From positions 44,133 to 108,132 of the forward strand of contig BGKB01000197.1 of assembly GCA_003116975.1 (NCBI GenBank): a stretch of 64,000 bases of DNA, written 5' to 3'. This document shows, piece by piece, positions 50,359 to 59,214 of the stretch. Both the position numbers and the translations under genes were made by a program. Position 1 is the first letter of the stretch. Each line of letters starts with the position of its first letter. This stretch comes from Aurantiochytrium sp. KH105. Its lineage: Eukaryota; Sar; Bigyra; Thraustochytrida; Thraustochytriidae. The notes below the pieces were generated by a model that did not search any database, was not told the origin of the DNA, and worked only from the letters and a program-made list of their open reading frames with translations.

Positions 50359-51477
50359 CTACTGATCACGAAGTATGGCACCAAGTCGCTGAACAAAGTC
50401 GTTGTCAGCGCCATACGAAACGTGAAGTATCTCTCTTGCACGCGAATACAATTCTTTGCTCGAAGACTTGTCGTTTGGGCCATCTCGCATCGCGACGAGG
50501 TCCGCGAGCGTAAAGAGCTGTAAGCCGATCACGGGATTGTACGGACAACCTGCATAGACCTGCTTGTAAGCGTCAAGAAGCGCGCTGGAAGATTTACATG
50601 CAGCCTCAATTTGCCCAGCTTCGATGTTGGCCGCGAGGTCGACGCCCAGACGCTCGACGAGAGCCGCGAGATGCGACCCCTTGGCTTCTTGATCTTCGGG
50701 GAGCGAGCAAAGCTCGCACGTGCACGAAAAGCCATACGTTGACATGAGTTTGTGTTGGCGCGCCGAGGTCGGTTCAACGGCGTCGCAATAGGCGTGCACG
50801 AGCTCGGTGCCGGGCTCGATCACCTCGTCAAGACAGCGAATCTCTTGCACGACGCGTCCCGGCTCACGGCGATAGGAAAGAACGCAATTTGGCACACATG
50901 AGTGGTTTAAGATGGCACCTTGCGGGTAGACTCCGGCGCCAATGACTGTGTAGAGATCGTCGACAACGCCAAAGTTGTTCCGATCGAACTTGCGCCAAAT
51001 CTCGGTGGCTTCCTGGGACCGATGGGGCGCCTTGATAATGCTACAAGCAAGGCCCGCTACCATGGCATCTTCTGGGCGAGCTGGACTTGCTTGCAAAACG
51101 TCAAGATCGCGGCGCTGGTCGGCCAGGAGAACGCGAGCCAAAAGCAGGGCATCTGTTGCAATGACCTCGTCAGCGCCAGTGTCGATCACCTGAAGAGCTG
51201 GGGAGCACTCTTGTTTATGCCCGCTGCGCCACGCGGCAACCTGGCACGCCTTGCCGCAAAAGCGCGCCGTCTTGCAGCGCGCACAGCGTGCCGTCTTCGC
51301 GCCGTGCAGCGTACGGAGACAGCCCCAGCAGTGCGAGTGCCAGCGGTCGTGCACGAGGACGGGGAGCACTACGCCGGGGTCCGAGAGTACCACCTCTCCG
51401 CGTCGTATCCTGACGCTGGCCACCGCGCACCGGCCCTTGCCGGGCCGCTCCTCCACCCGGAACGAGGTCGCTGCCAT
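50359..51477 (-). CDS. SET and MYND domain protein (SMYD-type lysine methyltransferase)
   Basis: 372 aa, ATG at 51477. SMYD enzymes transfer methyl groups from S-adenosylmethionine to lysine in histones and other proteins. Seen: N-terminal SET start (VEERPGKGRCAVASVRIRRG); MYND zinc finger inserted at about 48-92 (CWGCLRTLHGAKTARCARCK, then FCGKACQ, HKQEC); SET core with ILNHSCVPNCVLSYR at about 190-205 and the ELVHAYCDA block; post-SET cysteines CTCELC at about 254. The C-terminal helical region is shorter than in animal SMYD1-3. All signature motifs are intact. Confidence 0.93.
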   Translation of the reverse strand: MAATSFRVEERPGKGRCAVASVRIRRGEVVLSDPGVVLPVLVHDRWHSHCWGCLRTLHGAKTARCARCKTARFCGKACQVAAWRSGHKQECSPALQVIDTGADEVIATDALLLARVLLADQRRDLDVLQASPARPEDAMVAGLACSIIKAPHRSQEATEIWRKFDRNNFGVVDDLYTVIGAGVYPQGAILNHSCVPNCVLSYRREPGRVVQEIRCLDEVIEPGTELVHAYCDAVEPTSARQHKLMSTYGFSCTCELCSLPEDQEAKGSHLAALVERLGVDLAANIEAGQIEAACKSSSALLDAYKQVYAGCPYNPVIGLQLFTLADLVAMRDGPNDKSSSKELYSRAREILHVSYGADNDFVQRLGAILRDQ

Positions 51478-52369
51478 CCTGCTCTGCCTGCCTGCCTGTC
51501 AATCTATCTGCAACGCTGCCCTGCAAAGGTGCGCGCTCTTCCCCCTTGGGGTTCTTCTGTCACATCGTCATCGTCGTCGACCCTGGCCACCGCTCTCGCC
51601 GCAGGCATTCTGTTCTCCTCTGCGCTGCGACGAAGTCGAGCCCCTCTTCAGACGTCCGCGCACTGCTGGCGTCGCCCGCGTCCTCGAGTCAGGTCCATCA
51701 CTTGCGGCCGGGTCGTCGCGCTCGTTTGCCGTGCGTAGTCACGGTGGGTGGGTGGGTGCTCTCGCAGGGTCGCTTTCGCGCTTGCTCTTGGCGCTCTCTT
51801 CCCTCTCGCTCGACTTGCGCTTGCTCTTGGCCCTGCTCTTGGCAAGCTCTTGCACTCCGCGGGGCCTGGCCGGCGAGGAGCCCCGCCCTCGAGCCCGAAC
51901 CCGAACCCGGAGCAGAGCAGAGCACGTGGCTGCCGCCGCTGCGCAGTGCTCGCTTGTGCTTTGGCACTGTTCGTTCGTTCGTTCGTTTGTTTGTTTGTTT
52001 GTTTGTTTGTTTGTTTGCCGCGCACACCCACCCACCCGTCGCGGTAAGGGGTAATGGATGATGCCGTCGTGATGCTGCCGCCCTTCGTGCGTGCACGTGC
52101 CGCGACAACGCCAGTCGCGGCGCGGCGAGGCCTGGATGGATGGCGAGGGGCGACGAGGCCTGCCCCGGCCTGGCCTGGCCTGGACGGAACGGAGTGGAGT
52201 GGCGTGGAAATGGCATGGCGAGGCGTGGAGCGGATGGGCGTGGAGTAAGGTTTGCTCGAGGCGCCACCGATAGATATCCTAAAAAAGAGCAGCTCTCGCA
52301 GAACCCGAACGCGCCGGACGCGAGCGGCCGCGGCGTGCGGGGCGCCCGCGTCGCGCCAGGGCCGGCGCG
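51478..52369. other. Divergent intergenic region with GTTT repeat
   Basis: 892 bases between diverging starts. Very GC-rich with a (GTTC/GTTT)n tract and TGGCCTGG repeats near 52165-52185. Long frames here depend on the repeat. No gene seen. Confidence 0.45.
51969..52017. repeat. (GTTC)n-(GTTT)n tetranucleotide tract
   Basis: About three GTTC units followed by about nine GTTT units. The GTTT unit is the complement of the tract at 31.0 kb. Confidence 0.95.
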
Positions 52370-53626
52370 ATGGGCGAGCGCGTGGAGCCGGAGGCGATGG
52401 AGGCGTACTTCGAGGCGCGCGTGGCGACGCTGGAGGCGGCGCTGCGGCAGCGCGGACAGCAGGGGACCCTCGAGCGCCTGAGCATGGCGACGCGGCGCCG
52501 GCGCGTGCACACGCTCGAGCCCCGCATGGCCGCGCCGCGCAAGCTGAGCGCGGCGGAGGCCGACAGCGAGGAGCTCGAGGCGAGCGCGCAAGACGAGCAA
52601 AGCGACGACAGAAATCTCCTCGAGGACGACGCAGAGATTAGCGGAGAAGGCGAGGATTTTGGCGACGCTGAACAGGAGGAGGAGGACGAGGAGGAGCCCG
52701 AGACGTCCGACGACATGACGAGCGCTGAGCTGGGCAGACCGCGCGGAGACTCGGAATTCACCGTCGAGACCACCCGATCCGCGGCGCCTCGAGGCCTCGG
52801 AGCCCTCAATGACGAAATTTGGCGCTTCGTCGGCAAATTCTTTGGTGACATGGGATCTTCCCCCGAGAGCGGAAGCAGCCGCTTCCTGCGCCGACTAAGC
52901 ATGGGCCGAAGAGACCGCGGCGAGAGCGTGACGTCTTCAAATGGTAGCAGGCGTCCACTCCCGCGTCCCTCAAAGTACGCGACGATGCGTCCTCACCTTA
53001 AAATTTCAGGCGCCACGCGTCGCGACACCGTCTTCCAGGAGCAAACCGGCGAGGTGCAAGACCGATTTGAAGCTTATTTGCAGGGATCGAGACCAAATAT
53101 TTGGCACAAGGTCATTGTGTGCATTTTCCCCTCGGGCGTGGGCGTCTTTGCTAGAGAGGAGGACATTGCTGACCACCAATCTGTAATTGACCTTTTCTTT
53201 GACAAGCTCGTCCTTCCGACAGGTAATCCGGTGGACATTATGAAGATTGAGCTTTCGCGGACGCGCTTTGCGTATGCAATGCATACAGAATACGACACCT
53301 TTATCTTGGCAGCTGCTTCGAAGTCTTCGCGCGAGGACCACGTCGAGCGGATTCAGTCCGCATATGAACAGTACATTGAGACAGAAATTCGCCGCCGCGC
53401 CGTGATGCAAATTACCTGGCAAATTGCCACGCCAGATTCCAGACGCGCTCTTCGAACCACGCGCGAAGCCCCACTGTACAAGGAAATGCAGGACGCTCTT
53501 CTCGGTAAGCTTGACGAGGATCTGCGGCACCTCGTGCACTCCCACATTGTCCGCAAGGCCTTACACATCTGGTCTGCAATCGCGCGCCATTCGCGAGCGC
53601 GTCGAGCCGCATTGGCTTCGACGTAG
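52370..53626 (+). CDS. Unknown protein with a PH-like domain
   Basis: 418 aa, ATG at 52370 (a second in-frame ATG at 52397 is possible). No family recognised with confidence. Residues 1-190 are charged and low-complexity, with an acidic run (EQEEEDEEEPETSDD). From about 205 the sequence is well ordered. About 225-335 (FEAYLQGSRPNIWHKVIVCI; FPSGVGVFAREED; VDIMKIELSRTRFAYAMHTE; DTFILAAASKSSREDHVERI) has the strand pattern and final helix of a pleckstrin-homology domain. A basic helical C-terminus follows. PH-like is inference from pattern only; the lipid-binding basic residues cannot be assigned. Confidence 0.7.
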   Translation: MGERVEPEAMEAYFEARVATLEAALRQRGQQGTLERLSMATRRRRVHTLEPRMAAPRKLSAAEADSEELEASAQDEQSDDRNLLEDDAEISGEGEDFGDAEQEEEDEEEPETSDDMTSAELGRPRGDSEFTVETTRSAAPRGLGALNDEIWRFVGKFFGDMGSSPESGSSRFLRRLSMGRRDRGESVTSSNGSRRPLPRPSKYATMRPHLKISGATRRDTVFQEQTGEVQDRFEAYLQGSRPNIWHKVIVCIFPSGVGVFAREEDIADHQSVIDLFFDKLVLPTGNPVDIMKIELSRTRFAYAMHTEYDTFILAAASKSSREDHVERIQSAYEQYIETEIRRRAVMQITWQIATPDSRRALRTTREAPLYKEMQDALLGKLDEDLRHLVHSHIVRKALHIWSAIARHSRARRAALAST

Positions 53627-54216
53627 AAACAACAAAAGTCACACTACGTACACGTCGGTATAGAATACGTTCGCGCCGCGCGGCTCAGCTGGCGTCCGTC
53701 CGTTGTCAATATAGATTTTCACGTTTAACCATAAATCCTTTCCTTTTCCCCCTTTTGCGCTCATCATCGCGGCCCGGACTTTATTATTATCCTCTGATTC
53801 TCATTGCTTGGTCCAGACTTGAAATGGAGTTTCCCGAGCGGACTAGCCCAGAATTCTTGTCCTTTTCTTCTTCTTGGGCTACTTACTGTCAACCGACCCC
53901 CCGTCCTTCCCCTCCCCCAAGCCAAAAAACCTTATCCAAGTTTGACTGCTGGCTGCAAGTGCCAGTGCCTGTGCCACAGTGGCTATTGGTGTCCATCGTT
54001 CTGACTATACTACTGTTCATTGTCTGGTTTTGTTCTTGTCCAGGAGATGACGACGATCCACCAACTCTTTTTTGGGTGACTAGGTGATCAGGCTACTAGT
54101 ACCTCAAGCTGTGACCCACCCAGCCCTGGCACTGATGAAAAGGTCAACGTCAACTTGGCCCAAACTAGCAAGCCGGGCGCTGACAGCACGAGGCCCGAGG
54201 CGCGTGGCACGCGGCA
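53627..54216. other. Intergenic region; possible tiny membrane ORF
   Basis: 590 bases between tandem + genes. An ATG at 53824 opens an 87-codon frame with one hydrophobic segment (WLLVSIVLTILLFIVWF), but codon use is unlike the neighbours, so I do not call it as a gene. Confidence 0.35.
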
Positions 54217-55377
54217 ATGCTGGCGGGGAGCCAAGCCGATGTGGCCATCGGCCTGGTGGTGTGCCTGGTCTCGGGCGTGCTGTCAAACCTTGGCCTCCTG
54301 CTCATGAAGCTTGTCGTGACCGTCAGCGAAAACGACCTCGTCGAGGCTGTGACCCCGTCGGAGGAAGGGGCCTATGACGCAGAAGCCATGGGCGAGGTGG
54401 ACGACGATGGTTCGCACTTGCTGTGGCAGCGACACAGGCCCATGATGCGGCGCGCGACCTCGTCTTCATTCTTTGAGGACTTTACAGTGACCAAGGACGC
54501 CTCCGTGGAGGTCCTGAGTCGTGCCAACCTCAAGTGGGGCCTTGGGCTCGTTCTCTACACGATCGGCCAGGCGCTTAACCTCGTGGCGCTCTCCTTCCTC
54601 GAGCAGGTCATCTGGGCTGTGCTGAGCCTCTCGTCGCTGGTGGCCAACGCCATCTTTGCTCATCTTTTGCTCGACGAGCATATGACGCTGATAGATCTGG
54701 CCTGCACGGCATTGATTCTTTTGGGCAGCGCGCTTGTCGTTATTGCAAATAGTTCCGCCGTCTCAAATGCTGCGGCGCCGTCTGTGGAGGATTTACTCGC
54801 ACATTTCTCGCGCCCATGGTTTGCCATTTATGCCTCGCTCCTCGCAGCGCTTCTTCTTGGGTGCGCTCTGCATGCCATGCGAAGCCTGGGACGCGGTCAC
54901 CGCGTGCACGCACTCACATGGACCATTCTGTCGGCCACCTGCGGCTCGGTGTCTGTGTTGCTGGGCAAGTGCATTGTCCAGGTCGTGGGCATAGTGTACC
55001 ATAATCACGAGGTCAAAGCGGTCATGACAGCACCATCCACGTATATCGTTTTGGCCGTCTTTATCATGGCAGCGTTGGGGGCGCTTGTGAGTCTCAACAT
55101 GGCGCTCGCGGTCGGCGAAGCTCTCCTCGTCGTTCCTTGGCTCACCGTTGCCAACACGATGCTTGCCATCCTCGGCGGCATTTTGTACTTTGAAGAGTTC
55201 CAGGTTCTCGAGGCAGCGGGTAGTGCTACACTTTTTGCCTCGGGTGTGCTGTTAGCCTTGTTTGGATCTTACTTGCTGCAAAGGGAACGCAAAAGGGAGC
55301 GAGGGGACACCTTTTCTTCGGGGGACATTGTTTTGCAGGAGCCCGTGTTGCCAAGCTACAAGACCTTTCCCACCTAA
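54217..55377 (+). CDS. NIPA-like (DUF803/DMT superfamily) membrane transporter
   Basis: 386 aa, ATG at 54217. About nine transmembrane helices. Helix 1 (VAIGLVVCLVSGVLSNLGLL) is followed by an acidic loop (about 45-100), then the family core: KWGLGLVLYTIGQALNLVAL; VIWAVLSLSSLVANAIFAHL; LDEHMTLIDLACTALILLGS, which matches the NIPA pattern of a conserved S/L-x-V-x-N-A-x-A-H-x-x-L-x-E motif. NIPA proteins move magnesium and related cations. Ends in a basic/acidic cytosolic tail (LQRERKRERGD). I infer a cation or small-molecule transporter; the substrate cannot be read from sequence. Confidence 0.82.
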   Translation: MLAGSQADVAIGLVVCLVSGVLSNLGLLLMKLVVTVSENDLVEAVTPSEEGAYDAEAMGEVDDDGSHLLWQRHRPMMRRATSSSFFEDFTVTKDASVEVLSRANLKWGLGLVLYTIGQALNLVALSFLEQVIWAVLSLSSLVANAIFAHLLLDEHMTLIDLACTALILLGSALVVIANSSAVSNAAAPSVEDLLAHFSRPWFAIYASLLAALLLGCALHAMRSLGRGHRVHALTWTILSATCGSVSVLLGKCIVQVVGIVYHNHEVKAVMTAPSTYIVLAVFIMAALGALVSLNMALAVGEALLVVPWLTVANTMLAILGGILYFEEFQVLEAAGSATLFASGVLLALFGSYLLQRERKRERGDTFSSGDIVLQEPVLPSYKTFPT

Positions 55378-56125
55378 GCCTTCCTGGGTCCTGGACCAGA
55401 CTAGTCTTGACTCTCTTCTGCAAAAGACCCCCAGTAAAATCGATCTGAAACGAAGTTGTTGTGCATCTTTGAAGTTTTATTAAAGATCCATTATGAGTAA
55501 GGTGCGCGCCGGACGCTTTTCTTGGTGTCTTTGTTGCTTGCGCGTGCGTGAATGAACAAACTGTGCAGGAGAGTCGTAATTTCTGCCCTCAAAGTCGTTG
55601 ACATTGTGAGCGTAAAACTATTGATGCTAAATCCTCATCTGCTTCTTTGATGGAGCGCAAGACGGTGGCAGAAGGAATACAAAGGACACAGAGCTGGAGC
55701 AGTGAAAAGCGCATGAAAAAGGACAAGATGCAGAAAGTGTATGAGTGTATGTAGGCCTAATGCGCAGTGAAGTGATACGAGTGGAGGAGAGGGTGGCCTC
55801 ATCATTGTACTTGCCGAGCTTGTCGCCGACCTCCGTAGCAATGCGCTCGAGAACGTCGTCAATGGATAGAAATGTACGATGTTCATGAACTTGTTGGAGG
55901 TAACAGTATCAGAATCCACCTGCTTAGGCTTCTCATAAACGTACAACGATGAAGCACTCGCGGGCTTTGAGCGCTCAACCGACTTGTCGTTTAGCAATTC
56001 AGCAGTACTTGAACTGCATCTGCCGATAAGAAACTGTACATGAAGTGCGCGGATAAAAGGGGTTTGTTTGTCTGCCGCGAGACACAGTGCAGAGAGAGAA
56101 GACTTTTCAAGGAGAATCCCGAAAT
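55378..56125. other. Convergent intergenic region containing an H2B remnant
   Basis: 748 bases between converging genes. Apart from the decayed histone copy described separately (55760-55950), no gene is visible. Confidence 0.5.
55760..55950 (-). pseudogene. Decayed histone H2B copy (frameshifted, truncated)
   Basis: On the minus strand two frames hold pieces of histone H2B. The first (55950 down to about 55869) reads YVYEKPKQVDSDTVTSNKFM, matching the H2B start [20 protein letters not shown]. After a frame change in a TTTCTATCC stretch near 55865-55870, the second (about 55863 to 55760) reads IDDVLERIATEVGDKLGKYN then DEATLSSTRITSLRI, matching the H2B helix-2/loop region (FVNDIFERIA-E...YNK-STISSREIQTAVR). 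Similarity stops there, so the C-terminal third and a start codon are missing. Several highly conserved residues are changed, for example the loop basic residues. This is a non-functional copy; a working H2B must lie elsewhere. Confidence 0.8.
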
Positions 56126-57907
56126 TTATCTGAAGACGGCGCGCACGAAAAATGAATGCTCCAAGGCCTCATCGATCGCATCCTGGTTCTCGTCATGCTG
56201 CACATGACCACTCGTTTCTGTCCAGTTGAAAATGACCTCAGGCGCTGGAGTTCGGTCACGCACCCGCTGCGCATACAGAGCAACAGCAGGAGCGCTGATA
56301 CGCATGTCGACGAGCGAGCAGGAAATGTACATGTCAGGATACGCGACATTCCTGTCACGAACATTGGTGAGGGGGTCTATGGAGGCCAGGAACGCTGTGT
56401 CTTGACTCCATTCTTGATACTCGGGGACGGTCAGACTCCTCGTTGGGTCCGACATGGCGTCAAGAACATCAAGAAAGGGTACATTGAGCGCAACGGCGGC
56501 AAAAAGCTCTGGGCTCTCATTCACCAAGGCCGCCAGCACGGTGCCTCCAGCACTTGTTGCGGTGGCACAAGTCAGTTCGGGTGTTGTCCAATATTGTTGA
56601 AGATGACGCACCACCTCTCGTAGATCGTCAATGCTGTTCCTCTTTTGAATGCCTCGTCCTGCAAGATACCAAGAGCGGCCGCGCTCGGCGCCGCCGCGAA
56701 TATGCGCGTACGCAACCACAAAGTCATGCTCTTCCACGAGCGCCGCGACTGCAGGATCATACTGCGGCATCAGGTTGGTGCCGTACGCCCCATACGACTT
56801 GACAAGCACTGGGTGCGTTCCATCAGCGCGCGCGTCACGACGCCGAAGCAGGGTGACTGGAACGCCTAGTGGACCCACAGAGACTTGCTCGGACACGAGG
56901 CAGGACGACATGTCCTCATTTGCTAAATGTGCAGTTAATGTGGTCGAAGAAGGAGTGTCACCGTCGGGCCCGAGCGTGAATGTGCGAAGGGGAAGGACTG
57001 GCGAGGTCACGTGTACAGGAACGGCACGCTGCCGCGTAGCATAGGCGTCCTGGGCCATGGGGATCATGTGGACGTCTTCTGCAAGAGGAAAACTCGCTGT
57101 AGCAGCGCCCGTTTGCACGTCAACCAAGCGAAGGCGCTGCGTGCCGTCGCGAATATTGCGTTCAAAGAGAAGCAAACCCCAGTCAAAAACGTCAAGCTCT
57201 TCAAGGTGCCAGCCATTCTCATTGCAAGGACAAAGTTCCCAGGAGCTATCGTCGGGTTGCTGTGTGGGCCGACGCCAGAGACGATAGTTCTTTTGTGGGT
57301 CTTCGAGATTGGAAACGAACCACAAGTAGTCACCCGCGTGCTCGCAAAAGTACTGAACGCCCGCTTCACGAGGGCGAATGCATTCCAGCGTACCATTGTT
57401 ATGCATCACGTGAACCTGGGATTCAGATTTAGAGTTGCTGCTAACGAGCAAAAATTGGCCGCTCTTACAGGTCGAGGCATCCACGAAACAGTCCTCGTTT
57501 GCTGTGTCGTCCACCACAACGCGAGTACTTGGCCATTCGACGACGCGCGCAGGCCGCACCTGGTCGCGAATAACTTCTGAAAAGTACAGCTTGTCACGAA
57601 ACCACGCGTAGCTGTGCGCCTGGTCGCTTACAACGTGGTCAGCAACCTTGAGTCGAGCCCATTCGGCGCCTACACCATCAGGTTGATCGACCTCGACTTC
57701 ATACGGGTCCCGAGGGCCTTGTCTTCCAGGCGCGGGCTCTGCTATTGGCACGTGATCAAAGTCCGGTTCCAGCGCAGCTCGCGCGCGAAGGAGGTTTTCC
57801 GCCAGATCTTGTGTGGCTGCGACAAAGCTGCCCATGCGCTGCTTCTCGGCACGAAGGAGCGCCTTGGGCACCTCATTGATGCCTGGCGTTGTCGAGAACC
57901 TGCGCAT
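56126..57907 (-). CDS. Oligopeptidase B-like (S9A) serine peptidase
   Basis: 593 aa, ATG at 57907. The S9A family cleaves short peptides; oligopeptidase B cuts after Arg/Lys. Seen: an N-terminal beta-propeller-like part with the family block YAWFRDKLYFSEVIRDQVRP and then FVDASTCKSGQFLLVSSNSK, and a C-terminal alpha/beta-hydrolase domain (about 370-593): LVKSYGAYGTNLMPQYDPA, YAHIRGGAERGRSWYLAGRG, nucleophile Ser452 in TSAGG, Asp in the CSLVDMRISAPAV block (about 535), and His near 566 in TSGHVQHDENQ. Shorter than E. coli PtrB (686 aa), so the N-terminal region is reduced. The start (MRRFSTTPG) looks like a mitochondrial presequence with an arginine at position -2/-3, suggesting import, which is inference. 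Confidence 0.9.
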   Translation of the reverse strand: MRRFSTTPGINEVPKALLRAEKQRMGSFVAATQDLAENLLRARAALEPDFDHVPIAEPAPGRQGPRDPYEVEVDQPDGVGAEWARLKVADHVVSDQAHSYAWFRDKLYFSEVIRDQVRPARVVEWPSTRVVVDDTANEDCFVDASTCKSGQFLLVSSNSKSESQVHVMHNNGTLECIRPREAGVQYFCEHAGDYLWFVSNLEDPQKNYRLWRRPTQQPDDSSWELCPCNENGWHLEELDVFDWGLLLFERNIRDGTQRLRLVDVQTGAATASFPLAEDVHMIPMAQDAYATRQRAVPVHVTSPVLPLRTFTLGPDGDTPSSTTLTAHLANEDMSSCLVSEQVSVGPLGVPVTLLRRRDARADGTHPVLVKSYGAYGTNLMPQYDPAVAALVEEHDFVVAYAHIRGGAERGRSWYLAGRGIQKRNSIDDLREVVRHLQQYWTTPELTCATATSAGGTVLAALVNESPELFAAVALNVPFLDVLDAMSDPTRSLTVPEYQEWSQDTAFLASIDPLTNVRDRNVAYPDMYISCSLVDMRISAPAVALYAQRVRDRTPAPEVIFNWTETSGHVQHDENQDAIDEALEHSFFVRAVFR

Positions 57908-58108
57908 GTTCTTCTTGGCTTTCCTGCGTGCGATCGACGACTCTTCGATCTCGCATCACTGTTTGTTTCCATCGAAGATGCCTGATCCGAGGGACCCAGT
58001 CCGTCGTGCAGGCAGTAACGAAGGCGCCAGCAAGGCAAGGCCCATGCGACTTATTTTGACCAGCATCCAAGTGCCAGCAGGAGCGTGCAATGACCACGTC
58101 TCGCCAGT

Positions 58109-58182
58109 GTCCGTGTGGCCAAGTTGGATAAGGTGTCTGACTACGAATCAGAAGATCGTGGGTTCAAGTCCCACCATGGATA
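58109..58182 (+). tRNA. tRNA-Arg (anticodon ACG), copy 1
   Basis: 74-nt cloverleaf. Acceptor stem GTCCGTG/CATGGAT (two G-U pairs) plus discriminator A; D-arm GCC/GGT; anticodon stem TCTGA/TCAGA with loop CTACGAA (anticodon ACG at loop positions 3-5); T-arm GTGGG/CCCAC with TTCAAGT. The A box (TGGCCAAGTTGGA) and B box (GGTTCAAGTCC) are intact. A T-rich run follows directly, giving a Pol III terminator. Confidence 0.97.
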
Positions 58183-58280
58183 CTTTCTTTTTTTTTTTGG
58201 AGTCTCGATTATTTTTTTATCTTCTCATTCTGTCCGACTGGCGCTTTCATATGCACACGAGGCATGCCATAGCTTCAGTT

Positions 58281-58354
58281 GTCCGTGTGGCCAAGTTGGA
58301 TAAGGTGTCTGACTACGAATCAGAAGATCGTGGGTTCAAGTCCCACCATGGATA
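58281..58354 (+). tRNA. tRNA-Arg (anticodon ACG), copy 2
   Basis: Identical over all 74 nt to copy 1, same strand, followed by T8 within ten bases. Preceded by CAGTT, as in copies 1 and 6 in part. Confidence 0.97.
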
Positions 58355-58460
58355 CATCTTTTTTTTCCCTCGTGTGTGAGGGAGCAATTTTTTTTGGATT
58401 GAATGATCGACCATTGGATGGTCATAGGAGGCTTCAGACATGCTCAGAATCACAAATCGC

Positions 58461-58534
58461 GTCCGTGTGGCCAAGTTGGATAAGGTGTCTGACTACGAAT
58501 CAGAAGATCGTGGGTTCAAGTCCCACCATGGATA
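58461..58534 (+). tRNA. tRNA-Arg (anticodon ACG), copy 3
   Basis: Identical over all 74 nt to copy 1. Shares its 12-base upstream flank (ATCACAAATCGC) with copy 4 and the downstream GATACGAA. The nearest long T run lies about 35 bases downstream. Confidence 0.97.
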
Positions 58535-58849
58535 CGAAAGAGCATGCATCTTCGCCACGTGCTCTTGCTTTTTTTTTTCGGCCAATCGAGCGCAACGTCT
58601 GTGTTTCGGCTCGCCACTTTCCACAAATTTCGCGTCTCGTCTGGCTGTGACTACCCTACCAGTGGTGGTGCTGCCACTGGTGAAAGCAACCAAGTCACTA
58701 CAAAGTCTGGCCGTGGCTGGTTGATGATGGCCGTCGAGCAACCAATCATTTTTTCTCATGATTTTTTTTTTTTTTTTTTTGCGGCCCCAGTCTCTGAGCA
58801 AGCACTCTCCTCATAGGAGCGGGATGGCCTGCCGTGCATCACAAATCGC

Positions 58850-58923
58850 GTCCGTGTGGCCAAGTTGGATAAGGTGTCTGACTACGAATCAGAAGATCGT
58901 GGGTTCAAGTCCCACCATGGATA
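58850..58923 (+). tRNA. tRNA-Arg (anticodon ACG), copy 4
   Basis: Identical over all 74 nt to copy 1. Shares upstream and immediate downstream flanks with copy 3, suggesting local duplication. A T8 run lies about 55 bases downstream. Confidence 0.97.
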
Positions 58924-59140
58924 CGAAGAAGCGAGCGTGCATGCGTACGCGACACGCGACCAAGAGTTCGCGCTTGCCTTTTTTTTCTGTTGGAGTCATT
59001 TTTTTGTGCAGTCAAAGAACGAAAAGCTCCACTCCACTCAAATATTTTTTTTTTTTAGCAGTGAGTTAGTTGCACCGAATGAGCTTGTGGTCAGCCACTC
59101 AAAGGGGTCCTTCGCTCCCCTACTCTGCATCAAGCGACGA

Positions 59141-59214
59141 GTCCGTGTGGCCAAGTTGGATAAGGTGTCTGACTACGAATCAGAAGATCGTGGGTTCAAG
59201 TCCCACCATGGATA
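59141..59214 (+). tRNA. tRNA-Arg (anticodon ACG), copy 5
   Basis: Identical over all 74 nt to copy 1; T7 run about 25 bases downstream, last member of the tight five-gene cluster (58.1-59.2 kb). Confidence 0.97.

Larger units (their letters stand above)
58183..58849. other. tRNA cluster spacers
   Basis: Spacers between copies 1 to 4 (99, 106 and 315 bases) are T-rich and contain no protein-coding signal. A 19-base T run lies near 58762-58780. Confidence 0.5.

Noticed and set aside
53824-54087. 87-codon frame with one hydrophobic helix
   Set aside because: Codon use and composition unlike neighbouring genes, no homology visible; the hydrophobic stretch can arise by chance in T-rich DNA.
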